A DNA stretch of 64,000 bases, taken from assembly GCF_018141105.1 (NCBI RefSeq), contig NZ_CP054839.1, positions 5,645,411 through 5,709,410 of the forward strand. Direction: 5' to 3'. Both the position numbers and the translations under genes were made by a program. The notes under the pieces are model-generated. The model was not told the origin of the DNA, searched no databases, and saw only the letters and a list, made by a program, of their open reading frames with translations. The stretch comes from Saccharopolyspora erythraea. Lineage in GTDB: Bacteria > Actinomycetota > Actinomycetes > Mycobacteriales > Pseudonocardiaceae. This document shows, piece by piece, positions 1-6,529 of this stretch; position 1 is the first letter of the stretch, and each line of letters starts with the position of its first letter.

Positions 1-144
1 ATCTCGCCGATCCTCATCGGCGTGCTCACCGGCATGACCAGCTCGTTCGTCCTGCCCCTGCTGATCGCGGGCGGCGTGGCCCTCACCGGCGCGGCGGTCT
101 ACGCGTTCGTGCTGCCCCCGGTGCGCCGGCTGGGCGTGCGGTGA
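1..144 (+). CDS. MFS-type transporter, C-terminal fragment (cut by window edge)
   Basis: The reading frame is open from the first base and ends in TGA at 142-144, giving 47 residues. It holds one and a half hydrophobic helices (around GVLTGMTSSFVLPLLIAGGV and TGAAVYAFVLPP) and finishes in a short basic tail. That is the usual shape of the last transmembrane helices of a major facilitator permease. The substrate cannot be told from this tail. A strong hairpin follows immediately, so this is the 3' end of its transcript. Other polytopic membrane families could end similarly. Confidence 0.6.
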   Translation: MSPILIGVLTGMTSSFVLPLLIAGGVALTGAAVYAFVLPPVRRLGVR

Positions 145-148
145 CGCG

Positions 149-185
149 GCAGCGGCCCGCGACCCACCCGGTCGTGGGCCGCTGC
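149..185. terminator. Convergent hairpin terminator
   Basis: Arms GCAGCGGCCCGCGAC and GTCGTGGGCCGCTGC form a 15-bp stem with one G-U pair and a 7-nt loop. There is no T-run, as is common in high-GC actinomycetes. It lies between the converging MFS tail and the BCCT gene and could serve both. Confidence 0.7.
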
Positions 186-214
186 GCAGGAGCACGCGGT
201 GAACACCTACCGGA

Positions 215-1798
215 TCACGCCACGGGAACCGGCTTTTCGGCTTCCCGCTCCGCTCGGGCCGGTTCGGGCGCCGGCCCGAACAACGGGTCCTCGCGCACTT
301 CGCGCCACAGCGAGTAGGCGAGGCAGACCATCAGAACGACGAACGGCGCCGCAGTGATGATCACGGTCTGCTGGAGCGCCTCCAGCCCACCGGCGACCAG
401 GAGCACGATGGCGGTCACGCCGGTGAGCCCACCCCACAGGGCCAGCACCGCTGCCCGGGGCTTCGTCTCGCCGTCCGAGGACAACATGCTCAGCACGAAG
501 GTGTTCGCATCGGCGCCGGAGACGAAGAACAGCAGGACCAGCACCATGGCGACAGAGGAGGTCGCGGTCGGCCAGGGGAAGGCTTCGAGCATTGCGAAGA
601 TGGCGTTGTTCGAGTCCTGGGCAGCGGCTCCGGCCACGTGCCCACCGCGGAAAGCGTCCTGGAAGATCGCGGAGCCGCCGAAGACGCTGAACCACAGGAA
701 GAAAACCGCACTGGGCACGCCGATGACGGCGACGACGAACTCGCGGATCGTGCGGCCGCGCGAGATGCGGGCCAGGAACACCCCGACGAAAGCGCCCCAC
801 GAGATCCACCACGCCAGCATGAAGTAGGTCCAGTTCTGCATCCACGCCAGCTCGCCAGAGCTCCCGGTTCGCAGGCTCATCGGCACGAAGTCACCGACGT
901 AGCGGCCGATGGACTCGACGAACAGGTTGAGCACGAAGGCCGACGGTCCGGCGATCAGCACGAAGGCGAACAACAACCCGGCCAGCCCCATGCTGCTCTC
1001 GCTCAGGAACCGGATTCCCTTGTGCAGACCGGTGATCGCCGAGATGGTGAACAGGATCGTGACCACGGCGATGACGAGCACCTGGGTTCCGGTTCCCGCC
1101 GGCATCCCGAACACCCGGCTGAGCCCGCCGTTGATCTGCAGCGCACCGAGTCCCAGCGACGTGGTGGTCCCGAACAGCGTCGCGAAGATCGCCAGCACGT
1201 CGACGGCCTTGCCGACCGGGCCGTCGACCCGCCTGCCCAGAACGGGACGCAGCATCGGGCTGACCAGTCCCTTGCGGCCCTTGCGGTGGGTGGAGTAGCC
1301 GAGCGCGATGCCGAACACCGCGAAGATCGCCCACGCGTGCAGGCCCCAGTCGAAGAACGAGTACTGCAAGGCGACCACGGCCGCGTGCCTGCTGCCCGGC
1401 TGCGCCAGGCCGTGCGGCGGCTCGGCGAAGTGGTTGATCGGCTCGGACACCCCGTAGGACACCAGGCCGATGCCCATCACCGCCGCCAGGATCATCGCCA
1501 GCCAGCTGACCGTGCCGAACTCCGGGCGGTCGGTGTCGGCGCCGAGGCGGATCCGGCCGAACCTGCTGGCCGCCAGCACGATCAGGAAGCCCAGCACGCC
1601 CAGACTCGATACCAGGTACACCCAGCCGAACTCACCGGTGACCCGGTTCAGTGCGGCGGAGGTGACCGCGTTGAGGTTCTCGGTGAACAGCGTCGCCCAC
1701 AGCACGAACAGGCCGCAGAGCGTGACCGACGCGTAGAAGACGCTGCCCAGCGGCGGTGAGGTGGTATGTCGCCGGGTGGTGGCGGTGGCTCGTGCCAT
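215..1798 (-). CDS. BCCT family glycine betaine/choline/carnitine transporter
   Basis: This 527-residue inner-membrane protein should take up quaternary-ammonium compatible solutes using an ion gradient. It has about twelve hydrophobic helices. The family signature (WTYFMLAWWISWGAFVGVF, about residues 323-341) is followed by the conserved ARISRGRTIREFV. FFDWGLHAW near 148-156 and GIGLVSYGVSEP near 109-120 are also family landmarks. The ATG at 1798 has CTGGAG seven bases upstream. There is no long cytosolic C-terminal sensor domain like that of BetP; the tail is a short charged stretch. The gene stands alone, with a hairpin terminator at its 3' end and a large stem-loop in its leader. Choline, betaine and carnitine cannot be separated by sequence alone. 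Confidence 0.93.
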   Translation of the reverse strand: MARATATTRRHTTSPPLGSVFYASVTLCGLFVLWATLFTENLNAVTSAALNRVTGEFGWVYLVSSLGVLGFLIVLAASRFGRIRLGADTDRPEFGTVSWLAMILAAVMGIGLVSYGVSEPINHFAEPPHGLAQPGSRHAAVVALQYSFFDWGLHAWAIFAVFGIALGYSTHRKGRKGLVSPMLRPVLGRRVDGPVGKAVDVLAIFATLFGTTTSLGLGALQINGGLSRVFGMPAGTGTQVLVIAVVTILFTISAITGLHKGIRFLSESSMGLAGLLFAFVLIAGPSAFVLNLFVESIGRYVGDFVPMSLRTGSSGELAWMQNWTYFMLAWWISWGAFVGVFLARISRGRTIREFVVAVIGVPSAVFFLWFSVFGGSAIFQDAFRGGHVAGAAAQDSNNAIFAMLEAFPWPTATSSVAMVLVLLFFVSGADANTFVLSMLSSDGETKPRAAVLALWGGLTGVTAIVLLVAGGLEALQQTVIITAAPFVVLMVCLAYSLWREVREDPLFGPAPEPARAEREAEKPVPVA

Positions 1799-1826
1799 GG
1801 TTCGACTCCAGGTTCGGACGTGGTGG

Positions 1827-1875
1827 GTTCCCGGTGCGGCGCCAGGCAGGACGCGTTGCGCCGCCTGCCGGGAAC
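1827..1875 (-). promoter_or_regulatory. Stem-loop in the BCCT gene leader
   Basis: Arms GTTCCCGG and CCGGGAAC enclose a second paired set, GCGGCGC and GCGCCGC, making a long interrupted stem that ends 28 bases before the BCCT start codon. On the BCCT strand it would sit in the 5' leader just before the ribosome binding site. It matches no riboswitch class I know, and I see no T-run making it an obvious terminator. Confidence 0.4.
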
Positions 1876-2262
1876 CGGGATCGGGGAGCCGAGGTCATGC
1901 CGTTACACGGGCACGTCGGCGGGGTGGCTGGATTCTGCTCCTGACGGGGTTCCGGAACCGGGTCGGCGCTCGCCGACCGGATCGCAACGAACCCCGAGGT
2001 CACGCAGGATGCCGACGACGGGCATCGCGTCGTGCTGCGTGCGGCCCGTCTCGGCCGCGGAGTACGCGGCCCCGGATCGTACCCTTGGGCAGATCACGAC
2101 GACGCGCCCGTGGGGGCCCTGCCGTCGCGGCGGTCACCACGACAAGTGCGCGTCGGATACGGCGCCGCCCGTCTGAGAAGCGCACGGCGTGGTGGAGCCG
2201 GTGCGAAGGGGAAGTCGTATTCGCACCTCCGCTGCTTTCGGAACCGGAGTGCGGCACATGCG
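1876..2262. other. Intergenic region, no supported gene
   Basis: About 390 bases between the BCCT leader hairpin and the dehydrogenase terminator. Open frames here overlap on both strands and none has a ribosome binding site plus recognisable protein content. The BCCT promoter must lie here but no clear -35/-10 pair stands out. Confidence 0.5.
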
Positions 2263-2299
2263 AAAAGCCCCCGAGCGCGTGGTGAACGCACTCGAGGGC
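2263..2299 (-). terminator. Terminator of the tartrate dehydrogenase gene
   Basis: On the minus strand GCCCTCGAGTGCG pairs with CGCGCTCGGGGGC (two G-U pairs) and is followed by TTTT, 17 bases after the stop codon. It is one of the few hairpins in this window with a short T-run. Confidence 0.75.
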
Positions 2300-2315
2300 C
2301 AGTTGTGGTTCTGCG

Positions 2316-3395
2316 TCAGGCGAGGTGTTCGATGACCGCCGCCACGACCTCATCGGTGCCGACGGTACCGCCCACGTCCCGGGTCAGGACTCCCGATGCC
2401 GTGGTGCGCTCGATGGCCTTGTGCACCCGGGCCGCCTCGTCGGCCAGTCCGAAGTGGTCGAGCATCAGCGCGGCGCTGCCGATGGCGCCGATCGGGTTGG
2501 CCAGGCCCTGGCCCGCGATGTCGGGTGCCGATCCGTGGACGGGCTCGAACATCGACGGGAACCGGCGCTCCGGGTTGAGGTTCGCGCTGGCGGCGAGCCC
2601 GAGGCTGCCGGCGAGCGCGGAGCCGAGGTCGGAGAGGATGTCGGCGTTGAGGTTGGAGGCCACGACGACCGAGAGGTCTTCGGGGTGCAGCACGAACTTC
2701 GCCGACATCGCGTCGACGAGCACGCTCTCGGTCTCCACGTCGGGGTAGTCCCCGGCGACGCGGGCGAAGACCTCGTCCCACAACACCATCCCGTACTGCT
2801 GGGCGTTGCTCTTGGTCACCGACGAGACCTTCCTGCGCGACCGGGTGCGGGCCAGGTCGAAGGCGAAGCGGATGATCCGCTCGCAGCCCCGCTCGGTGAA
2901 CAGCGCGGTCTGCAGGGCGACCTCGTTGCCCGGACCGCGGCCGGAGAGGTTGCGCCCGCCCAGACCGGCGTACTCCCCCTCGCTGTTCTCGCGGACCACG
3001 ACCCAGTCCAGCGCGGTGTCGTCGGCCTTGCGCAGCGGGGAGGTGACGCCGGGGTGGAAGTGGACCGGCCGCACGTTGGCCCACTGGTCGAAGTTCTGGC
3101 AGATCCGCAGCCGCAGCCCCCACAGGCTGACGTGGTCGGGGACGGAGGGCCAGCCGACGGCGCCGAAGTAGACGGCGTCGAACTTCTCGAGTGCCTTCAG
3201 GCCGTCCTCGTCCATCATGCGGCCGGTCTTCTCGTAGTAGCCGCAGCCCCACGGGAACTCCGTCCAGTCGAAGGCGAGGGCCCCGCCGGAGGACCGGGCC
3301 AGCGCGTCGAGAACGGCACGTCCGGCGGCGACGACCTCGGCGCCCACGCCGTCGGCCGGGATGGCGGCGATCCTGAACGTGCGCGGTGCTGACAT
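2316..3395 (-). CDS. ttuC: Tartrate dehydrogenase / D-malate dehydrogenase (TtuC/DmlA family)
   Basis: A 359-residue NAD-dependent beta-decarboxylating hydroxyacid dehydrogenase of the isopropylmalate/isocitrate dehydrogenase fold. Enzymes of this subfamily oxidise D-malate or tartrate. WGCGYYEKTGRMM (about 49-61) is diagnostic of the TtuC/DmlA branch. WVVVRENSEGEY (131-142), the KSNAQQYGMV stretch near 195-204, SNLNADILSDLGSAL (247-261) and FEPVHGSAPDIAGQGLANP (283-301) supply substrate, metal and cofactor contacts. The ATG at 3395 follows AGGGAG with suitable spacing. The gene lies 100 bases downstream of a same-strand LysR gene, with a LysR-type box between them. A decayed dctA lies beyond the regulator, which supports a dicarboxylate role. 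True preference (D-malate, meso- or L-tartrate) is not resolved. Confidence 0.9.
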   Translation of the reverse strand: MSAPRTFRIAAIPADGVGAEVVAAGRAVLDALARSSGGALAFDWTEFPWGCGYYEKTGRMMDEDGLKALEKFDAVYFGAVGWPSVPDHVSLWGLRLRICQNFDQWANVRPVHFHPGVTSPLRKADDTALDWVVVRENSEGEYAGLGGRNLSGRGPGNEVALQTALFTERGCERIIRFAFDLARTRSRRKVSSVTKSNAQQYGMVLWDEVFARVAGDYPDVETESVLVDAMSAKFVLHPEDLSVVVASNLNADILSDLGSALAGSLGLAASANLNPERRFPSMFEPVHGSAPDIAGQGLANPIGAIGSAALMLDHFGLADEAARVHKAIERTTASGVLTRDVGGTVGTDEVVAAVIEHLA

Positions 3396-3484
3396 CGGGT
3401 CACTCCCTGGTGGGTTCGGCTCTCCTCACCCCGAGTGAAGACCCGCGGGAACCGGGCGTCCAACACGCGCTTCCGATCCGGTCC

Positions 3485-3499
3485 ATAGGTTGTGGCTAT
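3485..3499. promoter_or_regulatory. LysR-type box upstream of ttuC
   Basis: ATAGGTTGTGGCTAT contains the inverted repeat ATAG-N7-CTAT and the T-N11-A pattern bound by LysR regulators. It lies about 90 bases before the ttuC start and overlaps the end of the LysR gene. A related ATAGGTT...TTAT element precedes the LysR gene itself. Confidence 0.5.
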
Positions 3500-4401
3500 C
3501 CCGGCTGTTCGAGGTGGTCGACCGGCGTGTAGGAGCGGGCCACGTCGAGGAAGGCGCGCGCGGCCGGTGTCAGCGGGGCGGACCGGCTGATCAAGGCGAC
3601 GTGCAGCTGGGCCGGAGGGTCGATGCGGACCGCGCGGGCCCCGGCCCGGCGGGCCAGCGGCGCCCACGCCGCGGGCAGGACCGCCAGCCCGACCCCCTGC
3701 GTCACCAGCGGGAGGATCGAGGTGCGGTGCGCGACCTCCGCCACGATCTCCAGGTCCGCGCCGGAGGCGAGCACCTCGTCGACGATCCGGCGCATCAGGC
3801 TGCCGGGAGGCGAGACGATCAACCGAGCGCCCGCCAGCGCCGTGCGCGGCACGGGGTTCCCCGCGGGGAACTCCACGTCGCTCGCGCCGACGAGGACGAA
3901 GTCCTGGGACTCCAGCGGCATGACGTCGACGCCCGGGGCCTGCACGCTGCCGGGTGCGCCGACCAGGCCGAGCTCGCACACGCCCTCGCGGACCTTGCGC
4001 ACGACCTCCTCGGGGGTGAAGGCGGCGTCGGCGCCGACCGTCACGCCGGGATGCCGCCGGGTGAACAGGCGGGTCAGCGTGCCGAGGGGCTCGATGCCCG
4101 GCGAGGGCATCGTCACCAGCTCGACCCGGCCGCGCCGCACGCCCTTCAGCGAGTCCATCGTCGCGCGGGCCGTGCGCAGGTCGCGAAGGACCTGGCGGGC
4201 CGGTGCGATCAGCTCCCTGCCCGCGTCGCTGAGCACCGCACCGCGGCCGATGCGGTGGAAGAGCCGGACGCCGAGCTCGCGTTCCAGGCCGGCGATGGCC
4301 TGCGACAGCGAGGGCTGGGCGATGTGCAGCTCCTGCGCCGCGCGCCCGAAGCCGTCGTGGTCGACGATCGCGAGGAAGTACTCAAGTCGGCGTGCGTCCA
4401 T
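3496..4401 (-). CDS. LysR family transcriptional regulator
   Basis: A 301-residue LysR-type regulator. The N-terminal winged helix-turn-helix is clear: MDARRLEYFLAIVDHDGFGRAA, then LHIAQPSLSQAIAGLERELG and LFHRIGRGAVLSDAGRELI over residues 1-65. A co-inducer-binding domain fills about 90-295. It probably controls the ttuC gene just downstream on the same strand and formerly a transporter gene on the other side: ATAGGTT-type boxes lie upstream of ttuC and upstream of this gene. Such regulators usually respond to the pathway substrate, here presumably D-malate or tartrate (inference). The ATG at 4401 aligns with the normal family N-terminus. Confidence 0.9.
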   Translation of the reverse strand: MDARRLEYFLAIVDHDGFGRAAQELHIAQPSLSQAIAGLERELGVRLFHRIGRGAVLSDAGRELIAPARQVLRDLRTARATMDSLKGVRRGRVELVTMPSPGIEPLGTLTRLFTRRHPGVTVGADAAFTPEEVVRKVREGVCELGLVGAPGSVQAPGVDVMPLESQDFVLVGASDVEFPAGNPVPRTALAGARLIVSPPGSLMRRIVDEVLASGADLEIVAEVAHRTSILPLVTQGVGLAVLPAAWAPLARRAGARAVRIDPPAQLHVALISRSAPLTPAARAFLDVARSYTPVDHLEQPG

Positions 4402-4456
4402 CGTCGGTCTGCCTCCGGTACGGGCGGGCTTGGATCAGCCCAGGTAGGCCGCCATT

Positions 4457-4471
4457 CATAAGGCGAACCTA
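4457..4471. promoter_or_regulatory. LysR-type box upstream of the regulator gene
   Basis: Read on the minus strand this is ATAGGTTCGCCTTAT, sharing ATAGGTT and the final TAT with the box at 3485-3499. It lies between the LysR gene and the dctA remnant, where an autoregulatory/divergent operator is expected. Confidence 0.45.
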
Positions 4472-4477
4472 TCGCTC

Positions 4478-4827
4478 ATGGGCGCCGCCCGCGCCACGGT
4501 GGGCCTGGCGCTGCCCACTGGCTACAAGCGTCAACCTCGACGGCGCCGCGAGCGTGGCCGGTGGCGGCTTCATCGCCCTGACCGCTTCGGCGCAGTCCGC
4601 GCCGGGTCATCATGCTGATCTTCGGCGTCGACGAGTTCATGTCCGAGTGCCGCGCGCTGGTCAACTTCTACGACAGCGCCGTGGCGACCCTGGCGATCCC
4701 GAAGTGGGACGAGGCCGTGGACATCGACCGCGCCAGGCGGGCCCTCGCCGACCGGATCTCCCCGGGGCGCTCGGCCGCCGTCACCTCGAGGGATGCGAGC
4801 CGCTCGACTCCGCCTTCTTCGCCTTGA
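4478..4827 (+). pseudogene. dctA: Remnant of a DctA-type C4-dicarboxylate transporter
   Basis: Three pieces of a dicarboxylate/H+ symporter are readable in order in shifted frames. GAARATVGLALPTGY begins at 4481. After one extra base it continues as SVNLDG, then GGGFIALTASAQSA. Then, in another frame from 4612, comes MLIFGVDEFMSECRALVNF followed by SAVATLAIPKWDEAVD. These match the DctA core (PTGYS-NLDG, G-GFI-L-ATLSA, GIDRFMSE-RAL-N, G-GVAT-V-AKWE). The first two thirds of the gene and at least one internal segment are missing. Its place beside a LysR regulator and tartrate/D-malate dehydrogenase suggests it once imported the dehydrogenase's substrate. The 3' end overlaps the tail of the next gene. 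Confidence 0.8.
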
Positions 4828-5179
4828 CGCGGGCCACTTCCCTGCGGTGGTCGGCCTGGGTGGCGCGTTCCCGCTCCAGCCACTCGGGGCCGTCTTCCTT
4901 CAGCGCGTTGATCTCGTCCGTGGTGAGGGGTTCGGTGATCCCGCCGCGCGTGAGACCGCCGATGGACACACCCAGCCTCGCCGCGACGACCTGCCTCGGG
5001 TGGGGTCCGTTGCGGCGCAGCTCCCGCAGCCACTCCGGCGGGTCGGCCTGCAAGGCGTTCAGCTCGTCGCGGGAGACCACGCCCTCCTGGAACTCCGCGG
5101 GGGTGGCTTCCAGGTACACGTTGAGCTTCTTCGCCGCGGTCGCGGGCTTCATCGTCTGGGAGGTCTTCTGCGACGTCAT
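4781..5179 (-). CDS. DUF5997 family protein
   Basis: A 132-residue soluble protein with no signal peptide or membrane segment. I recognise it as the actinobacterial family DUF5997, whose function is unknown. After a Ser/Thr/Lys-rich start comes the conserved TAAKKLNVYLEATPAEFQ, then two similar segments (SRDELNALQADPPEWLRELR and TTDEINALKEDGPEWLERER) that look like an internal duplication. A lysine-rich tail follows. A longer frame reaches 5272, but the ATG at 5179 fits the conserved N-terminus and leaves 61 bases to the divergent gene. From memory, family members are often divergent from LysR-like genes, as here. Confidence 0.75.
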   Translation of the reverse strand: MTSQKTSQTMKPATAAKKLNVYLEATPAEFQEGVVSRDELNALQADPPEWLRELRRNGPHPRQVVAARLGVSIGGLTRGGITEPLTTDEINALKEDGPEWLERERATQADHRREVARVKAKKAESSGSHPSR

Positions 5180-5240
5180 GCCGTAGAGGGTATCGACCGG
5201 GGTGCGCGCTACCTGCGGTGACGCCCGGTAACCTGGCCCG

Positions 5241-5993
5241 GTGGCCGGCTCGGACGAATCCCCCTCCTTCACCCTCGCCTACGTCGCGGGGGTGACCCCC
5301 GGCAAGTGGGTGCGGAAGTGGAACGAGCGGCTGCCCGAGGTCCCGCTGAACCTCCTCCAGGTGTCGGCCGCCGAAGCCGCCGACGTGGTGCGGGAGCGCG
5401 AAGCCGACGCGGTGCTGCTCCGCTTCCCTGCCGACCGGACGGGCCTGCACGCGATCCCCCTCTACACCGAGACGACCGTCGTGGTGGTCCCGAAGGACCA
5501 CTTGGTCGCCGCGGCCGACGAGGTGTCGCCCGACGACCTGGCCGACGACGTCGTGCTGCACCCCCTCGACGACACCCTCGACTGGGAGCAGCCGCCCGGA
5601 CGGCCGGCGGTCGAACGCCCCGCCACCACCGGGGACGCCATCGAACTGGTCGCTGCCGGAGTGGGCCTGCTCGTGGTCCCGCAGTCGCTCGCCCGGCTGC
5701 ACCACCGCCGGGACCTCACCTACCGGCCGGTCACCGGGACCCCGCAGTCTCGGGTCGCGCTGTCGTGGCTGGAGGACGAGACCACCGACCTCGTGGAGCA
5801 GTTCATCGGCATCGTCCGGGGGCGGACCGTCAACAGCACCCGCGGGAGTCAGCCGACCCAAGCAGCGGCGAAGCGCAAGCGCCCCGAAGGGGAGGGCAAG
5901 AAGCCCGCCCGCAAACCGGCCGGCAGGAAGCACCAACCAGGCCGCGGTGGTCCCAAGGGCGGCAACCGCGGGAAGCCGCGCCGCCGCTCGTAG
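5241..5993 (+). CDS. LysR substrate-binding-domain protein lacking the DNA-binding domain
   Basis: A 250-residue protein that starts directly in the LysR co-inducer-binding fold (FTLAYVAGVTPGKWVRKWNERLPEVPLNL). TETTVVVVPKDHLVAAADEV, GDAIELVAAGVGLLVVPQS and VALSWLEDETTDLVEQFIG follow up to about residue 195. No winged-helix head is present: the GTG at 5241 lies only 61 bases from the divergent DUF5997 start, so there is no room for one. The last 55 residues are a Lys/Arg/Pro/Gly-rich basic tail (KRKRPEGEGKKPARKP...) that could bind nucleic acid or the DUF5997 partner. It is probably a small-molecule sensor acting with its neighbour. The binding ligand is unknown. Confidence 0.8.
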   Translation: MAGSDESPSFTLAYVAGVTPGKWVRKWNERLPEVPLNLLQVSAAEAADVVREREADAVLLRFPADRTGLHAIPLYTETTVVVVPKDHLVAAADEVSPDDLADDVVLHPLDDTLDWEQPPGRPAVERPATTGDAIELVAAGVGLLVVPQSLARLHHRRDLTYRPVTGTPQSRVALSWLEDETTDLVEQFIGIVRGRTVNSTRGSQPTQAAAKRKRPEGEGKKPARKPAGRKHQPGRGGPKGGNRGKPRRRS

Positions 5994-6153
5994 CGACCGG
6001 CGTACGAGGTTCCGATCGCCGGGCAGATGGCGACGCCCCGGTCCGGCACCGTTCGGAGGGTCCTTTGGACTCTTCCGCCGTCGGAGCCCCGAGCTGGACG
6101 CTTCTCCTAGCCATGCGGCACGCCAGGAGTCCACGGGCTGTGGGGTGATCGAA

Positions 6154-6474
6154 GTGCCCAAGTACCTGGTGCGAGCGGCCTACACCACCGACGGTGTCAA
6201 GGGTGTGCTCAGAGAAGGCGGCACGGGTCGGGTGGACGCCGTGCGGAACATGATCACCAGGCTCGGCGGTGAGGTGGAGTCGTTCTACTTCGCCTTCGGC
6301 GACTACGACGTCTACGTCGTCGTCGACCTGCCGGACAACGTCTCGGCCGCGTCCGTCGGGCTGGCCATCACCGGCAGCGGTGCCGTTCGGTCCGACACCG
6401 TGGTCCTGCTGACGCCCGGTGAGATCGACGAGGCGGTGGCGAAGGAGTTCGAGTACCGGCCGCCGGGCGGGTGA
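6154..6474 (+). CDS. GYD domain-containing protein
   Basis: A 106-residue soluble protein matching the GYD family, small alpha/beta (ferredoxin-like) proteins of unknown biochemical role. It opens PKYLVRAAYTTDGVKGVLREGG and continues with VRNMITRLGGEVESFYFAFGDYDVYVVVDLPDN, the family core. The GTG at 6154 places the start exactly at the conserved (M)PKYLV and has GGGGTGA five bases upstream. A longer frame runs further 5' but its extra sequence looks non-coding. It converges on the lanthipeptide synthetase gene across a hairpin. Nothing ties it functionally to either neighbour. Confidence 0.8.
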   Translation: MPKYLVRAAYTTDGVKGVLREGGTGRVDAVRNMITRLGGEVESFYFAFGDYDVYVVVDLPDNVSAASVGLAITGSGAVRSDTVVLLTPGEIDEAVAKEFEYRPPGG

Positions 6475-6481
6475 TGCCCGG

Positions 6482-6514
6482 CCGCAGACCACTGTGGACG
6501 GTCGTGGTCCGCGG
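6482..6514. terminator. Convergent hairpin terminator
   Basis: CCGCAGACCAC pairs with GTGGTCCGCGG (one mismatch) around an 11-nt loop, between the 3' ends of the GYD gene and the lanthipeptide synthetase gene. Confidence 0.6.
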
Positions 6515-6529
6515 ACCGGGAAGTGCTGC

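Noticed and set aside
638-1759. Long plus-strand open frame opposite the BCCT gene
   Set aside because: It is rich in Arg, Gln, Asp, Glu and His with no family resemblance, and the opposite strand encodes a clear BCCT transporter. High-GC shadow.
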